Assembly: GCA_028688225.1 (NCBI GenBank)
Contig: JAQTYQ010000015.1
Coordinates: 1-64,000, forward strand
Source of the DNA: Opitutaceae bacterium
Lineage (GTDB): Bacteria; Verrucomicrobiota; Verrucomicrobiia; Opitutales; Opitutaceae
Direction: 5' to 3'
DNA: 64,000 bases
In this document: piece after piece, positions 26,861 through 35,381 of the stretch
How the letters are laid out: each line of letters opens with the position of its first letter
How positions within the stretch are numbered: the first letter of the stretch is position 1
Translations under genes and position numbers: made by a program
Notes under the pieces: model-generated
The model's database searches: none
Seen by the model: the letters and a program-made list of their open reading frames with translations, nothing else
Told to the model about the DNA's origin: nothing

Positions 26861-27999
26861 GTTCCATGGCCTGGCGTGCTTTCCAACCGCAGCTGGCCGC
26901 CATAGCGCCTCACTAGGCGGCGCACCAACTCCAATCCAAGCCCTAGCCCCTGCTGTTCGAATTTTTCCCTTTCGAACTGCTGGAAAGCGCCGACGTCGCG
27001 GACTTGGTTCGGGGACATTCCGCGTCCAACATCCTCGACTGTCAGATGGAAAGACCTCTCGTCCGACCATGAATGCAGGCGCACGGCGGATCCGGTCGGG
27101 GAAAAACTAAACGCGTTGTCTGCTAGCTCCTCGGCGAGCAAGGAAAGCGCGGACGGCTCGATCACCACGTTCGCCCCATTCAACTCAAGCAAAAGGTCAT
27201 CCAGCCGGTCGTGGCGCTCGGCGGCGATCCGGGCACCGGCCTCCACCGCCTCGACCGTCGTGGGAGCCGCCAGCGCCACCCACGGACTCTTCGCCTGGGC
27301 GGGGCCTTCGAGGCCGAGCAACTGGAGGTAGTTCCGCAGCGTGCGATGCAGGCGTCGGCTCGAACGCCGGATGTCGTGCAAGATATTCCGGATCTCTCGC
27401 TGTTCCATCGTCGCGATTTCTTCTTCCAACAAGTCCGTCAGCCCAATGATGCCTGAGAGAGGGGTGAAAAACTCGTGCGGCAGCGTCGACCGCAGGCAGC
27501 CCTTCAACTGATCGGCAATGCGTTCCTCGCGGTGCCGGCTGATGGTCGCGCGATTCAGTCGGGCGGCAACGCACGAGACCAGCGTATCGAGGGTGAATGG
27601 CTTCAACAGGAAATCGTCGGCCCCGAGATCCATGCCGACACGCGGCCGGGCATATACCGTGTTGCCGGTCATGAAGACAAACTGGCAGTCGGCCAGTTCG
27701 GGATCGGCTCGGAAATCCTGCAACAGCCGGTGCCCGTTCTTCCCCGGCATGTTGATGTCGCATAGGATCAGATCGGGCACGTGGGTCCGGGCCATCTCCC
27801 ATGCGGCGGTGGCATCCGGGGCGAATACCGCCCGGTAACCGTGCGCCTCCAGTCCCTCGGTCAGAACGTCGCCGAGAGGTTTGTCGTCGTCGACAACCTC
27901 GATCGTGCGGAAGCGGGTGCCGGCATCGGGAGTCCTGATGGGGCTTTCACCCGCCGATTCCCCGACGTCGCGGAAGTTGGATGTAATCGACGTTGGCAT
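26800..27999 (-). CDS. Receiver-histidine kinase fusion protein
   Basis: 399 aa. A receiver domain comes first (TIEVVDDDKPLGDVL, LILCDINMPGKNG, DDFLLKPFTLDTL). It is followed by a HisKA-like dimerisation helix pair with LPHEFFTPLSGIIGLTDLL and an HATPase (LAEELADNAFSFSPTG, VEDVGRGM, GLGLGLELVRRLV). The layout is that of response regulators with a kinase output, typical of phosphorelays. It follows the kinase and NarL-type regulator genes on the same strand, so the three may form one relay. No sensor or membrane part is present. Confidence 0.88.
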   Translation of the reverse strand: MPTSITSNFRDVGESAGESPIRTPDAGTRFRTIEVVDDDKPLGDVLTEGLEAHGYRAVFAPDATAAWEMARTHVPDLILCDINMPGKNGHRLLQDFRADPELADCQFVFMTGNTVYARPRVGMDLGADDFLLKPFTLDTLVSCVAARLNRATISRHREERIADQLKGCLRSTLPHEFFTPLSGIIGLTDLLEEEIATMEQREIRNILHDIRRSSRRLHRTLRNYLQLLGLEGPAQAKSPWVALAAPTTVEAVEAGARIAAERHDRLDDLLLELNGANVVIEPSALSLLAEELADNAFSFSPTGSAVRLHSWSDERSFHLTVEDVGRGMSPNQVRDVGAFQQFEREKFEQQGLGLGLELVRRLVRRYGGQLRLESTPGHGTTSRVSLPLSVSLSHLAKVD

Positions 28000-28004
28000 G
28001 GCAA

Positions 28005-28904
28005 TCAGGGTTCATGATTTGTCTTGGCGACCGTCCCCTGGGCGGCGGATGGCGTGATTGCGTCCGGATCCGGAGGCTCGGCCGGCGGCAGGAGGATGCG
28101 GAAGCGCGTGCCGTGTCCGGCTTCGGTGGCCAGCTCCATCCGGCCCTGCATCTCTTGGACCATCCGCTGAACCGTCACCAAGCCCAAGCCGGTTCCTCGC
28201 CCGGAGGGTTTGGTCGTGAAAAACAGTTTGAATAACTGCTGCCGGACCTCGGGCGACATGCCGTGGCCGTTGTCCTGCACATCGATGAACCGCCATGCTT
28301 GCTCAGGCTCTTCGCCGGGAACCACGCCGACGCGCACCGCGATGCGGCCGGTTTCCTCGTCCGTTGCGTCGCGCGCGTTCAGCACCAGGTTGATCAAAAC
28401 CTGACTGATGTTGCCGGGATCGGTAAACACCCAGAGCGGCAGGTCCGACCCGTACTCGAAGGTGAAGGCGCGACCCACGATCCGTTCGAGCAACTGGCAG
28501 GTGCCGCGTGCGACCTCCACCAGATCGACCGCGCGCGGCCGCGGACGCTCCGGGCGGGACAGATTCCGCAGTTGGTTGCATAACGTGGCAACGAATGAGG
28601 AGGCCCGAAGGATGGGATCGACGTACTTGTTCACCTTGTCCTGCCGCTCCTGGCTCTCGCGCAGCAACTGCGCATTGAACAGCACAATGGTCGTCAGGTT
28701 GCTGATTTCATGCACTGCCTCGGCAGCCAGCTCGCCATAGGCGGCAAGCTGTTCGGCCTGCCGGAGCTGCCCCTCCAGATTGAGCAGGGCCTTCCCGTTC
28801 GATGGGAACGGGCTCGCCGAATCGGCCAGCGGGCACGGTGTGAGAGCGGCCTCGGCGGCCCGGCCGCCGCCATCAGGGGTTGCGTCAGGGGAGGCTTGTG
28901 GCAT
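28005..28904 (-). CDS. Soluble sensor histidine kinase
   Basis: 299 aa. A short N-terminal part is followed by a HisKA-type helix with AYGELAAEAVHEISNLTTIVLFN (phospho-His) and an HATPase: VLINLVLNARDATDE, DVQDNGHGMSPEVRQQLFKLFFTTK, GRGTGLGLVTVQRMV. There is no membrane segment. I chose the ATG at 28904, which overlaps the upstream regulator gene by 20 nt; the alternative at 28964 would overlap by 80 nt. It sits between the response regulator and the receiver-kinase protein. Confidence 0.88.
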   Translation of the reverse strand: MPQASPDATPDGGGRAAEAALTPCPLADSASPFPSNGKALLNLEGQLRQAEQLAAYGELAAEAVHEISNLTTIVLFNAQLLRESQERQDKVNKYVDPILRASSFVATLCNQLRNLSRPERPRPRAVDLVEVARGTCQLLERIVGRAFTFEYGSDLPLWVFTDPGNISQVLINLVLNARDATDEETGRIAVRVGVVPGEEPEQAWRFIDVQDNGHGMSPEVRQQLFKLFFTTKPSGRGTGLGLVTVQRMVQEMQGRMELATEAGHGTRFRILLPPAEPPDPDAITPSAAQGTVAKTNHEP

Positions 28905-29601
28905 TGAGGGAAGGGTTGCGCGCGAGATCCACGTGGGTTCCAACCAGCCCGAGTTCCGCGGCATACAGGCTGAGCTGCGTCGCCCGATGCAGGCCCGTTT
29001 TTTTCATGAGCCGGCTGCGGTGGTTCGCGACGGTGTAGACGCTCACTCCTAACTGGGACGCGATCTCTCTCGAACTGAGGCCCTGCGCCAGGTATCCAAG
29101 CACCGTCTTTTCCCGCCGGCTCAGCCCGCCTTGGCAGTCCAAGGGCGACCATTGCGGGCGGACGACCAGGTCCTTGACCACCGCCGAGATATCCCGGCTG
29201 AAATACGTCTTGCCCTCGGCCACCGCGAGCAGGGCGCGACGGAACTCGTCCAGCGTGGACGTTTTCCCGACGATGCCGAGTACTCCGACGGCCAGCACGC
29301 GCTGGACGATCTGCGGATTCAGGTTCCCCGAGAAGATCATGACGCGTGCTCCCGCGCATGCCTCTCGGAGTTTTCCCAAGAGAAGGAAGCCGGAAGTGCC
29401 GGGCAGCACCAGATCGAGAATGATCACGTCCGGCTGCTCGCGACGGCAAAGATCCAGCGCCTCGGTTTCCGTTTGCGCCCAGCCCAGCATCCGGCAGCCC
29501 CGTGTGGAATCGATGAGTTCGGCGACCAATTCGTCGATCGCCACATGGTCATCGATGATCACGACGCGCGTTTGGCCACGTGCAGTATGATTCTCTTCCA
29601 T
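28885..29601 (-). CDS. NarL/LuxR-type response regulator
   Basis: 238 aa. The receiver domain (VVIIDDHVAIDELVAEL, VIILDLVLPGTSGFLLL with the phospho-Asp, GVLGIVGKTSTLDEF) is followed by a LuxR-type HTH (LSRREKTVLGYLAQGLSSREIASQLGVSVYTVANHRSRLMKKTG). It is the first gene of a three-gene signalling unit. An alternative GTG start at 29625 would add 8 residues. The target genes are unknown. Confidence 0.9.
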   Translation of the reverse strand: MEENHTARGQTRVVIIDDHVAIDELVAELIDSTRGCRMLGWAQTETEALDLCRREQPDVIILDLVLPGTSGFLLLGKLREACAGARVMIFSGNLNPQIVQRVLAVGVLGIVGKTSTLDEFRRALLAVAEGKTYFSRDISAVVKDLVVRPQWSPLDCQGGLSRREKTVLGYLAQGLSSREIASQLGVSVYTVANHRSRLMKKTGLHRATQLSLYAAELGLVGTHVDLARNPSLNATSLP

Positions 29602-29929
29602 GACCAATCTGGGTGGCGGATTCACGTTTTATCAGCGACTATCATGTAACCTGTTGTGACAAGGGAAATAACATAAGGAGTCTTACCCAACATCCCGTTA
29701 GTGCATAAGCACTACAACCCGCCAAGAGGTTTCCGCGGCCTGGCTCACTACACGATTAGCCCAGCAGCGATTCCGGGAGGGAAACCATCCATCCCTGGCT
29801 AGTCCAAGCTAGTCAGACGAGGAAGCACTTCACCTTACGGGTGCGGTGATTGCTTTTCTGATGGGCGTTTTTCGGGACGACATTGCCCAAGCCTTCGAGG
29901 CGCTGGGCCGTCCGAGGTCCAGATGCCTA

Positions 29930-29985
29930 GCAGCGTGTCGGACTTCGTCCGCCACACTGCTAAACAAAATGGCTGCGCCATTTTG
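29930..29985. repeat. Two adjacent hairpins in a gene-free stretch
   Basis: GCAGCGTGTCGGAC pairs with GTCCGCCACACTGC around TTC (29930-29960), and CAAAATGGC pairs perfectly with GCCATTTTG around TGC (29965-29985). The gap 29602-30261 (660 bp) contains no gene that I can support. Confidence 0.6.
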
Positions 29986-30261
29986 GCGGAGGCCGGAAGG
30001 GCCGAGTGCTTTCCGGGCGCACGATGACGCGCAGGTGCAACTCATCGGCCTGCCGCCATGGCATCACGGGGTTCACCTGAATCGCGTGGGCAGAGCTTGG
30101 CAGTGGTTATGATGAGCGTTGGGGAAGAGAGAAAGTAACCCCAAACGAGTACCCGCTTTCATGTAGAGGCACTCTTGGTTTATGTTTTCCATGCGCGCGT
30201 AGGCACACCCCTGCGTTGCTGCGGTTTGAGTCCCGCATACTGGTCCACCCGCCCGCGCCGG

Positions 30262-30819
30262 TCAGCGTGATCGCTGCAGCGCAAACTCCCGTTTGGGCGT
30301 GTGCACGGCGCCGCCGGCCTTGAGTTCACTGACGCAGAGCTGGAAGGATTCTGCGCGAAACGGCGCGGCCTCGAATGCCCGGTGACGCTTGAGAAACTGC
30401 GCCACCGCGCCCGGCGGTGCCCCGGCCTGCACCCGGCCCAGCGTGACATGAGGCCGGAAAAAACGCACGTCGAGCGCGAGACCGGTCGCCAGCAGGGCGT
30501 CGTCGACCTGCTGGCGGAGCTGGTGCAACCGTGGATGCCCGTGCCCGACGCCGGCCCAGAGCACGCGGGCCGGACCCCGCGGCGGAAAAACGCCGGTGCC
30601 GGCCACCGGCAGCACGAACGGCTCCACGCGGACGCGGGTCAGTGCCGCCGCCAGTGTCTCGCCCAACGCCGCATCGACATCACCGAGAAAACGCAGCGTC
30701 AGATGCAGCTGCTCCGGTCGTGTCCAGGCGATGCCGCGCACGGGCTCGTAAAGCGCCGCCAGCTGCTCCCGCACGGACGCCGGCAGCGCGATGGCGACGA
30801 AGAGGCGTTCAGTGGGCAT
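30262..30819 (-). CDS. thpR: RNA 2',3'-cyclic 3'-phosphodiesterase (ThpR/LigT)
   Basis: 185 aa with the two HxTx signatures of the 2H phosphoesterase fold: QLHLTLRFLGDV (about residue 40) and FRPHVTLGRVQ (about residue 125). The family opens 2',3'-cyclic phosphates of RNA to 2'-phosphates. Start ATG at 30819, N-terminus ERLFVAIALP as usual. It is a single gene flanked by gaps of about 660 bp and 300 bp. In the latter (30820-31125) I see no gene. Confidence 0.93.
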   Translation of the reverse strand: MPTERLFVAIALPASVREQLAALYEPVRGIAWTRPEQLHLTLRFLGDVDAALGETLAAALTRVRVEPFVLPVAGTGVFPPRGPARVLWAGVGHGHPRLHQLRQQVDDALLATGLALDVRFFRPHVTLGRVQAGAPPGAVAQFLKRHRAFEAAPFRAESFQLCVSELKAGGAVHTPKREFALQRSR

Positions 30820-31125
30820 CGCAGCAAGGACAAAAACAGGCCCCCACGCCGGCTGACACCAAAAAAATCAAACCGAGGTGGTCTTTGGCGGCAGTGGAGC
30901 GGCCCCGGTAATCTGACCCGAGCTCGGGTTGCCCCAAGCGCCGCCAGTTTTCTGGTGATAAATACAACCCGATACGGCTGAAGGGATTGGTTAAACCGGC
31001 AACAATTTCCGGCGGGGCACTGATGATTCGCCGGCAAAATAGATGGTATGAGTGGGATAATTAGCCGCGGTTGCCGGGCAAAACAGCATTCAGCCTTTGG
31101 CGGGGAAAGCTATGTTCCGTCCCCC

Positions 31126-31698
31126 ATGAAAATCGAACCGCTCCAGCCTTCGGCGCTTGCGGAGGCGCGCCGTGTGGCGGCCGAGCTTTTCCCGTGGGAG
31201 AATGAACACCAGACCGCGCTCGAGGCGGCCCTGTTTCCGGAGGCACAGGCCGGATTTCTGTGCGCGCGGCGTCTGGAGCGGACGCGGTTTTGGACCGCGA
31301 CCTTCGATGGCCGCGTTGTCGGCCTGGCGGGGCTTTATGAGTACTGCGGCATGCCATCGGAGACCTGGCTCTCGTGGTATGGCCTGCTGCCGGTCGTGCG
31401 TGGCCGCGGCCACGGCGCCCGCCTGCTCGACTGGATCATCCGGTTCACGCGCGAGGAGGGACGCGCGGTGCTGCGGTTGTGGACCACCGTCGAGGACGAA
31501 TATCAGCAGGCCATCCGGCTGTACGAAAGGCGCGGCTTCACGGCCGAGGAGTATCCAGCGCTGCCCGGTGAAACCTGGCGCACGCTGGTCATGTCCCTTG
31601 GTCACAACGGCGTGACGCCCATTCCCTGGCTCTCCATCGCCGGTCGTCCCGAACTGGCCGGGCGTATGCCCCCGCCGGCCGTGGCCAGGGTGGCATGA
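31126..31698 (+). CDS. GNAT-family N-acetyltransferase
   Basis: 190 aa. The acetyl-CoA loop is YGLLPVVRGRGHGARLLDWIIRFTREEG, followed by YQQAIRLYERRGFTAEEYPA. The acceptor is unknown. I chose the ATG at 31126 (MKIEPLQPSA); an ATG 26 codons upstream adds a stretch unlike the family. It is followed 69 nt downstream by phosphofructokinase on the same strand. Confidence 0.85.
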   Translation: MKIEPLQPSALAEARRVAAELFPWENEHQTALEAALFPEAQAGFLCARRLERTRFWTATFDGRVVGLAGLYEYCGMPSETWLSWYGLLPVVRGRGHGARLLDWIIRFTREEGRAVLRLWTTVEDEYQQAIRLYERRGFTAEEYPALPGETWRTLVMSLGHNGVTPIPWLSIAGRPELAGRMPPPAVARVA

Positions 31699-31767
31699 AC
31701 GATCCGGCGACCGGCGGACGGAAGAGTGCTTGAACCGGTGGTCGCAGCCGGACATGCTGCTCCTCCC

Positions 31768-32853
31768 ATGGCGGAACGCATCGGTATTCTTACGGGCGGC
31801 GGTGATTGTCCCGGCCTGAATGCCGTCATTCGTGCGGTCGTCAAATCGGCGTCGCGCCTGGGTTGGGAAACGCTCGGCATCCACAATGGCTTCGAGGGGC
31901 TCCTCGAACCGGTCTCCTACCACCGGCTGGATCATCGCGAGATGGGGGCGCTGCTCACCTCGGGCGGCACCGTGCTCGGCACGACCAACCGCGGGCGGTT
32001 CTCCGCCAAGACCGGCCACGGCGAGCGGAACGCCATCCCCCGCGAGATCCTCGACGAGGCGAAGCGCAACTTCGAAGCCCTTGGGTTGCGCGCGCTGGTC
32101 TGCGTGGGCGGCGACGGCTCGCTGAGCATCGCACAGCAGCTTTTCGAGCATGGCGTACCGGTGGTCGGCGTGCCCAAGACTATCGACAACGATCTGGAGG
32201 CGACCGTCATCACGTTCGGTTTCGACTCCGCCGTGGCCTGTGCCACCGATGCGCTCGACCGCCTGCACACCACCGCGGCGAGCCACAACCGCGTCATGGT
32301 GCTTGAGGTGATGGGGCGCTATGCCGGCTGGATCGCCTGCCACGCGGGCATCGCCGGCGGCGGCGACATCATCCTGATTCCGGAAATCCCGTTCAGTTAT
32401 GACTCCATCTGCCGCAAGATCACGGAGCGCGAGGCGATGGGCCGGCTTTTTACCCTCGTTGTCGTGGCCGAGGGGGCGCGGGCCCGGGGCGGGGACTTTG
32501 TCACCCAAGGTGCGACGGCGGCCGATCGCGAGGCGCGCCTCGGCGGCATCGGCTCCGCCGTGGCGGGAGAGATCGGACGGCGCACCGGCAAGGAGACGCG
32601 CGTCGTCGTGCTCGGGCATCTGCAGCGCGGCGGCGGGCCGACTACTTTCGACCGCCTGCTCTGCACCCGTTTCGGCGCGCGGGCCGTGAAGCTCGTGCAG
32701 GAGCAGATGTACGGCTACATGGTCGCCTTGCGTCCGCCGGACACGTCGGCGGTGAAGATCACCGACGCCATCGGCCGGCTGCGCACCGTGCCGGTCGACG
32801 GCGACATCGTTCAGACCGCCAAGATGCTCGGCATCAGTTTCGGCGACGAATAG
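31768..32853 (+). CDS. pfkA: 6-phosphofructokinase
   Basis: 361 aa. The N-terminus RIGILTGGGDCPGLNAVIRAVVK, then CVGGDGSLSIAQQL, VGVPKTIDNDLEATVITFGFDSA (catalytic Asp), MVLEVMGRYAGWIACHAG and VLGHLQRGGGPTTFDRLL. The enzyme makes fructose 1,6-bisphosphate in glycolysis. The Gly in GGDGS points to ATP use, while PKTIDND carries the Lys found in PPi-dependent enzymes. This mixture is typical of group III proteins, so the phosphoryl donor should be tested. ATG at 31768. Confidence 0.93.
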   Translation: MAERIGILTGGGDCPGLNAVIRAVVKSASRLGWETLGIHNGFEGLLEPVSYHRLDHREMGALLTSGGTVLGTTNRGRFSAKTGHGERNAIPREILDEAKRNFEALGLRALVCVGGDGSLSIAQQLFEHGVPVVGVPKTIDNDLEATVITFGFDSAVACATDALDRLHTTAASHNRVMVLEVMGRYAGWIACHAGIAGGGDIILIPEIPFSYDSICRKITEREAMGRLFTLVVVAEGARARGGDFVTQGATAADREARLGGIGSAVAGEIGRRTGKETRVVVLGHLQRGGGPTTFDRLLCTRFGARAVKLVQEQMYGYMVALRPPDTSAVKITDAIGRLRTVPVDGDIVQTAKMLGISFGDE

Positions 32854-32946
32854 CCCGCCTGCGCCCGCGAGTTTCGGCATGACTGCGCGTGGCAGGAGGG
32901 CCGGGCCGAAGCCTTGGCGGAGGCTGGCGGGGTGTCACCGGCAAGC

Positions 32947-34251
32947 TTACAACGCCGAAGCGCCCGCCTGCCCGCCGTTCGCGTTCAGCACAAAAGGAGC
33001 AAAAACCGCCGATTGGGCGGCGGGGAAGCGGCCCTGGATGTGGACACCGTCGTCGCGCAACTCCTGCGCCTGGATGTGGCCGACCTGGTGCAGGCGGGCG
33101 ATGATGTCGTAGCGGTCGGGCGGCACGAGCAGCTCGGTGGCGCCGAGTTCCCGGGCGATGAGATCGGCACAATGTCCGAGGAGGGCCTCGATGCCGGCGC
33201 CGGTTCTGGCACTGACGAAGAGGGCATGGGGCGCCAGCAGGCGCGCCGATTCGAGCGTGGCGAGGTCGGCGATGTCGGTCTTGTTGAAGACGGTGAGGAG
33301 GTTCTTTTTGTCGGCCCCAAGTTCGGCCAGCACGCTGAGCGTGGTGGCCTGGTGCCGGTCGACATTAGGGTCGGTCACGTCGAGCACATGGATCAGGAAG
33401 TCGGCCACGACCACCTCCTCCAGCGTGGCCTTGAACGACTCGACCAGGCCGTGCGGCAGGCGGCGGATGAAGCCGACGGTGTCGGTGACCAGCAGCTTCT
33501 GGTTGTTGGGCAGCGCGAGCTGGCGCGTGGTCGGGTCGAGCGTGGCGAAGAGTTTGTCCTCGACGAGCACCCGTGCGCCGGTGAGGCGGTTGAGCAGGCA
33601 GGACTTGCCGGCGTTGGTGTAGCCGACGATGGCGCAGGTGGGCACGGGCACGCGCAGGCGGCGCTGGCGCTGCACGCCGCGCTGCCGGCGCACCTCGGCC
33701 AGCTCGTCGCGCAGGTGGGCGATGCGGTCGCGCACGGTGCGCCGGTCCTGCTCGAGCTGCGTTTCGCCCTCGCCGCCGAGGGCGCCGCGCCCGCGCTGGC
33801 GCGAGAGGTGCGTCCAGGCGCGTTTCAGGCGCGGGAGAAAATATTCCTGGCGGGCCAGTTCCACCTGCAGCATGGCCTCGCGGGTGTGCGCCCGGTCGGC
33901 GAACACCTCGAGGATGACTTCCTGGCGGTCGATGACGGCGAGGCCGGATTCCGCCTCCCAGTTGCGCTGCTGGGCCGGCGAGAGCGTCTCGTCGATGACG
34001 ATGACATTGGCGCCGGCGGCCTTGGCCTGGGCGATCACCTCGCCCACCTTGCCGCGGCCGAGAAAAAATGCGGGCGCGGGCTGGCGCAGCGGCACGAGGT
34101 CGCTGCCGACGACGGCCAGGCCGAGGTTTTCCACCAGTTCCCGCAGTTCCGCGAGCAGCTCGGCTCCCTCGCCGGGAGGCAGGTGCGCGGTCTGCACGCC
34201 CACGAGATACGCCGTGAGGATACGTTTGTTCTTGTCGAAAAGCTCGGCCAT
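32947..34251 (-). CDS. hflX: GTPase HflX
   Basis: 434 aa. The N-terminal HflX domain (FFLGRGKVGEVIAQAKAAGANVIVIDETLSPAQQRNWE, ELARQEYFLPRLKRAWTHLSRQ, GGEGETQLEQDRR) is followed by a G domain: VGYTNAGKSCLLNRL (G1), DTVGFIRRLPHGLVESFKATLEE (G3) and NKTD (G4). HflX binds the ribosome and can split stalled 70S particles. ATG at 34251 chosen by family; no SD is visible. Confidence 0.95.
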   Translation of the reverse strand: MAELFDKNKRILTAYLVGVQTAHLPPGEGAELLAELRELVENLGLAVVGSDLVPLRQPAPAFFLGRGKVGEVIAQAKAAGANVIVIDETLSPAQQRNWEAESGLAVIDRQEVILEVFADRAHTREAMLQVELARQEYFLPRLKRAWTHLSRQRGRGALGGEGETQLEQDRRTVRDRIAHLRDELAEVRRQRGVQRQRRLRVPVPTCAIVGYTNAGKSCLLNRLTGARVLVEDKLFATLDPTTRQLALPNNQKLLVTDTVGFIRRLPHGLVESFKATLEEVVVADFLIHVLDVTDPNVDRHQATTLSVLAELGADKKNLLTVFNKTDIADLATLESARLLAPHALFVSARTGAGIEALLGHCADLIARELGATELLVPPDRYDIIARLHQVGHIQAQELRDDGVHIQGRFPAAQSAVFAPFVLNANGGQAGASAL

Positions 34252-34318
34252 CGAGGGGAAAGGGTTCGTTTGTATGCCACTGTCGGCGGGAGTCAAACCG
34301 GCCGGTGGGTGAGTGGTG

Positions 34319-34587
34319 GGTCAGTTTGTCATTGCGAGGCGCTCCGTGTTTGGCGGGCGCCGACCTGTCCGCCGAAGCCTCGGCGAGGGCGGAAGCAGCA
34401 ATCCAGTCCGCCTTCGCTCTTGCGAGCTTCGGCGCGACTGCTGTTGCCAGACGGACCGAGCCGGGGCCTTGGCGAAGGCTGGCTGGACCCCGACGGGCTC
34501 GGGACTGGATCGCCATCATCCTTCGCCCAAGCTACGGATGACAGGCGGCCCGCTCGGCGGGCCTCGCGATGACAAGGCAAACTGACC
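34319..34587. repeat. MITE-like inverted-repeat element
   Basis: The left end GGTCAGTTTGTCATTGCGAG (34319-) is matched by the inverse of the right end (CTCGCGATGACAAGGCAAAC..., 34561-34587). The inside has smaller palindromes (CCGCCGAAGCCTCGGCG, GCCTTGGCGAAGGC). CCGGTGGGTG occurs on both sides (34302 and 34593), as a target-site duplication might. Confidence 0.6.
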
Positions 34588-34878
34588 ACTACCGGTGGGT
34601 GGGCTGGTGGGACTTGGATCATCCGGTGCCCTGTCTGCGCTGGCGAAGACAAGAGAACTGCCCGAAAGTCGCATGAGCTTGCATCCCGGAACGACTTGAT
34701 CCTGATTCTGTGTGGGTTCGGAGGCAGACGTCTCCGAAGGCAATCGAAACGGTCGGGCCGCCGTTTCCCAAACACCCTTCAACCGGGTGATGACTTGGTC
34801 GGTGGTCTCGGCCCAAATGCTCGCGATGGGTTTCGACTGCGGATGAAGCCATCCAACCCGCAGAGGGGAGATATCCAT
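34516..34878 (-). CDS. Doubtful small protein, possibly a gene remnant
   Basis: 120 aa from the ATG at 34878, starting MDISPLRVGWLHPQSKPIASIWAE. The first 65 residues look protein-like and a GAGAGG element lies 12 nt upstream. The C-terminal quarter is read out of the repeat element at 34319-34587, so the original 3' end has probably been lost to that insertion. I do not recognise the family. It could also be non-coding. Confidence 0.3.
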   Translation of the reverse strand: MDISPLRVGWLHPQSKPIASIWAETTDQVITRLKGVWETAARPFRLPSETSASEPTQNQDQVVPGCKLMRLSGSSLVFASADRAPDDPSPTSPPTGSGQFALSSRGPPSGPPVIRSLGEG

Positions 34879-34961
34879 GACCGATGATTGCCTCTCAAAC
34901 TCCAAGTTCCGACCGCTCCTCCAACGTCTCGCAGGCCAATTCTCTGTGCTGGGAGGGGCAC

Positions 34962-35243
34962 ATGTCCGACGGCGTCGGAGCGACTTTCGGCCCTGAGCCG
35001 TGCGCCGTGCTGTCCGCCAATGCCGATGAGCTTTGGCTCAAAGGTACACGCGGGGATTTTCGCCTTCCCCGGAACGCCGTGGTGAGGATCGGAAGGGGGC
35101 GGATGTATCCCTGGTTTTTCCGGGGCATTCGGATCCGGCACAACGTCGCAGGATATCCGTCGGACCTTCAATTCACGCCGATGGTCGGCAGAACCCGAGA
35201 CATTCTCGCGCAACTCAAATCGCTTGGGTTTCCCACGGGCTAA
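34962..35243 (+). CDS. Small hypothetical protein
   Basis: 93 aa, with a strong SD (GGGAGGGG) 5 nt before the ATG. Sequence features include ELWLKGTRGDFRLPRNAVVRIGRGRMYPWFFRGIRIRHN and an ending GRTRDILAQLKSLGF, suggesting a small beta-rich (PH-like) domain. No catalytic motif and no membrane segment. It is divergent from the doubtful gene at 34516-34878. Function unknown. Confidence 0.65.
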   Translation: MSDGVGATFGPEPCAVLSANADELWLKGTRGDFRLPRNAVVRIGRGRMYPWFFRGIRIRHNVAGYPSDLQFTPMVGRTRDILAQLKSLGFPTG

Positions 35244-35381
35244 CCCAGGCCGCCGCCGGGCGCGGCGTTGCAGTCATGCGGCCCGGGATCGTGACTGACG
35301 TTTAGACTCCCGAATCGGGCGATCAGCAGTTTTTCCGGGCAAACGTGTTGCCTTGGTTGACCCGGAGAATTCTGTGATACG

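Noticed and set aside
29830..30112. Small frames in the 29.6-30.2 kb gap
   Set aside because: They are read through hairpin repeats and show no protein-like pattern or SD.
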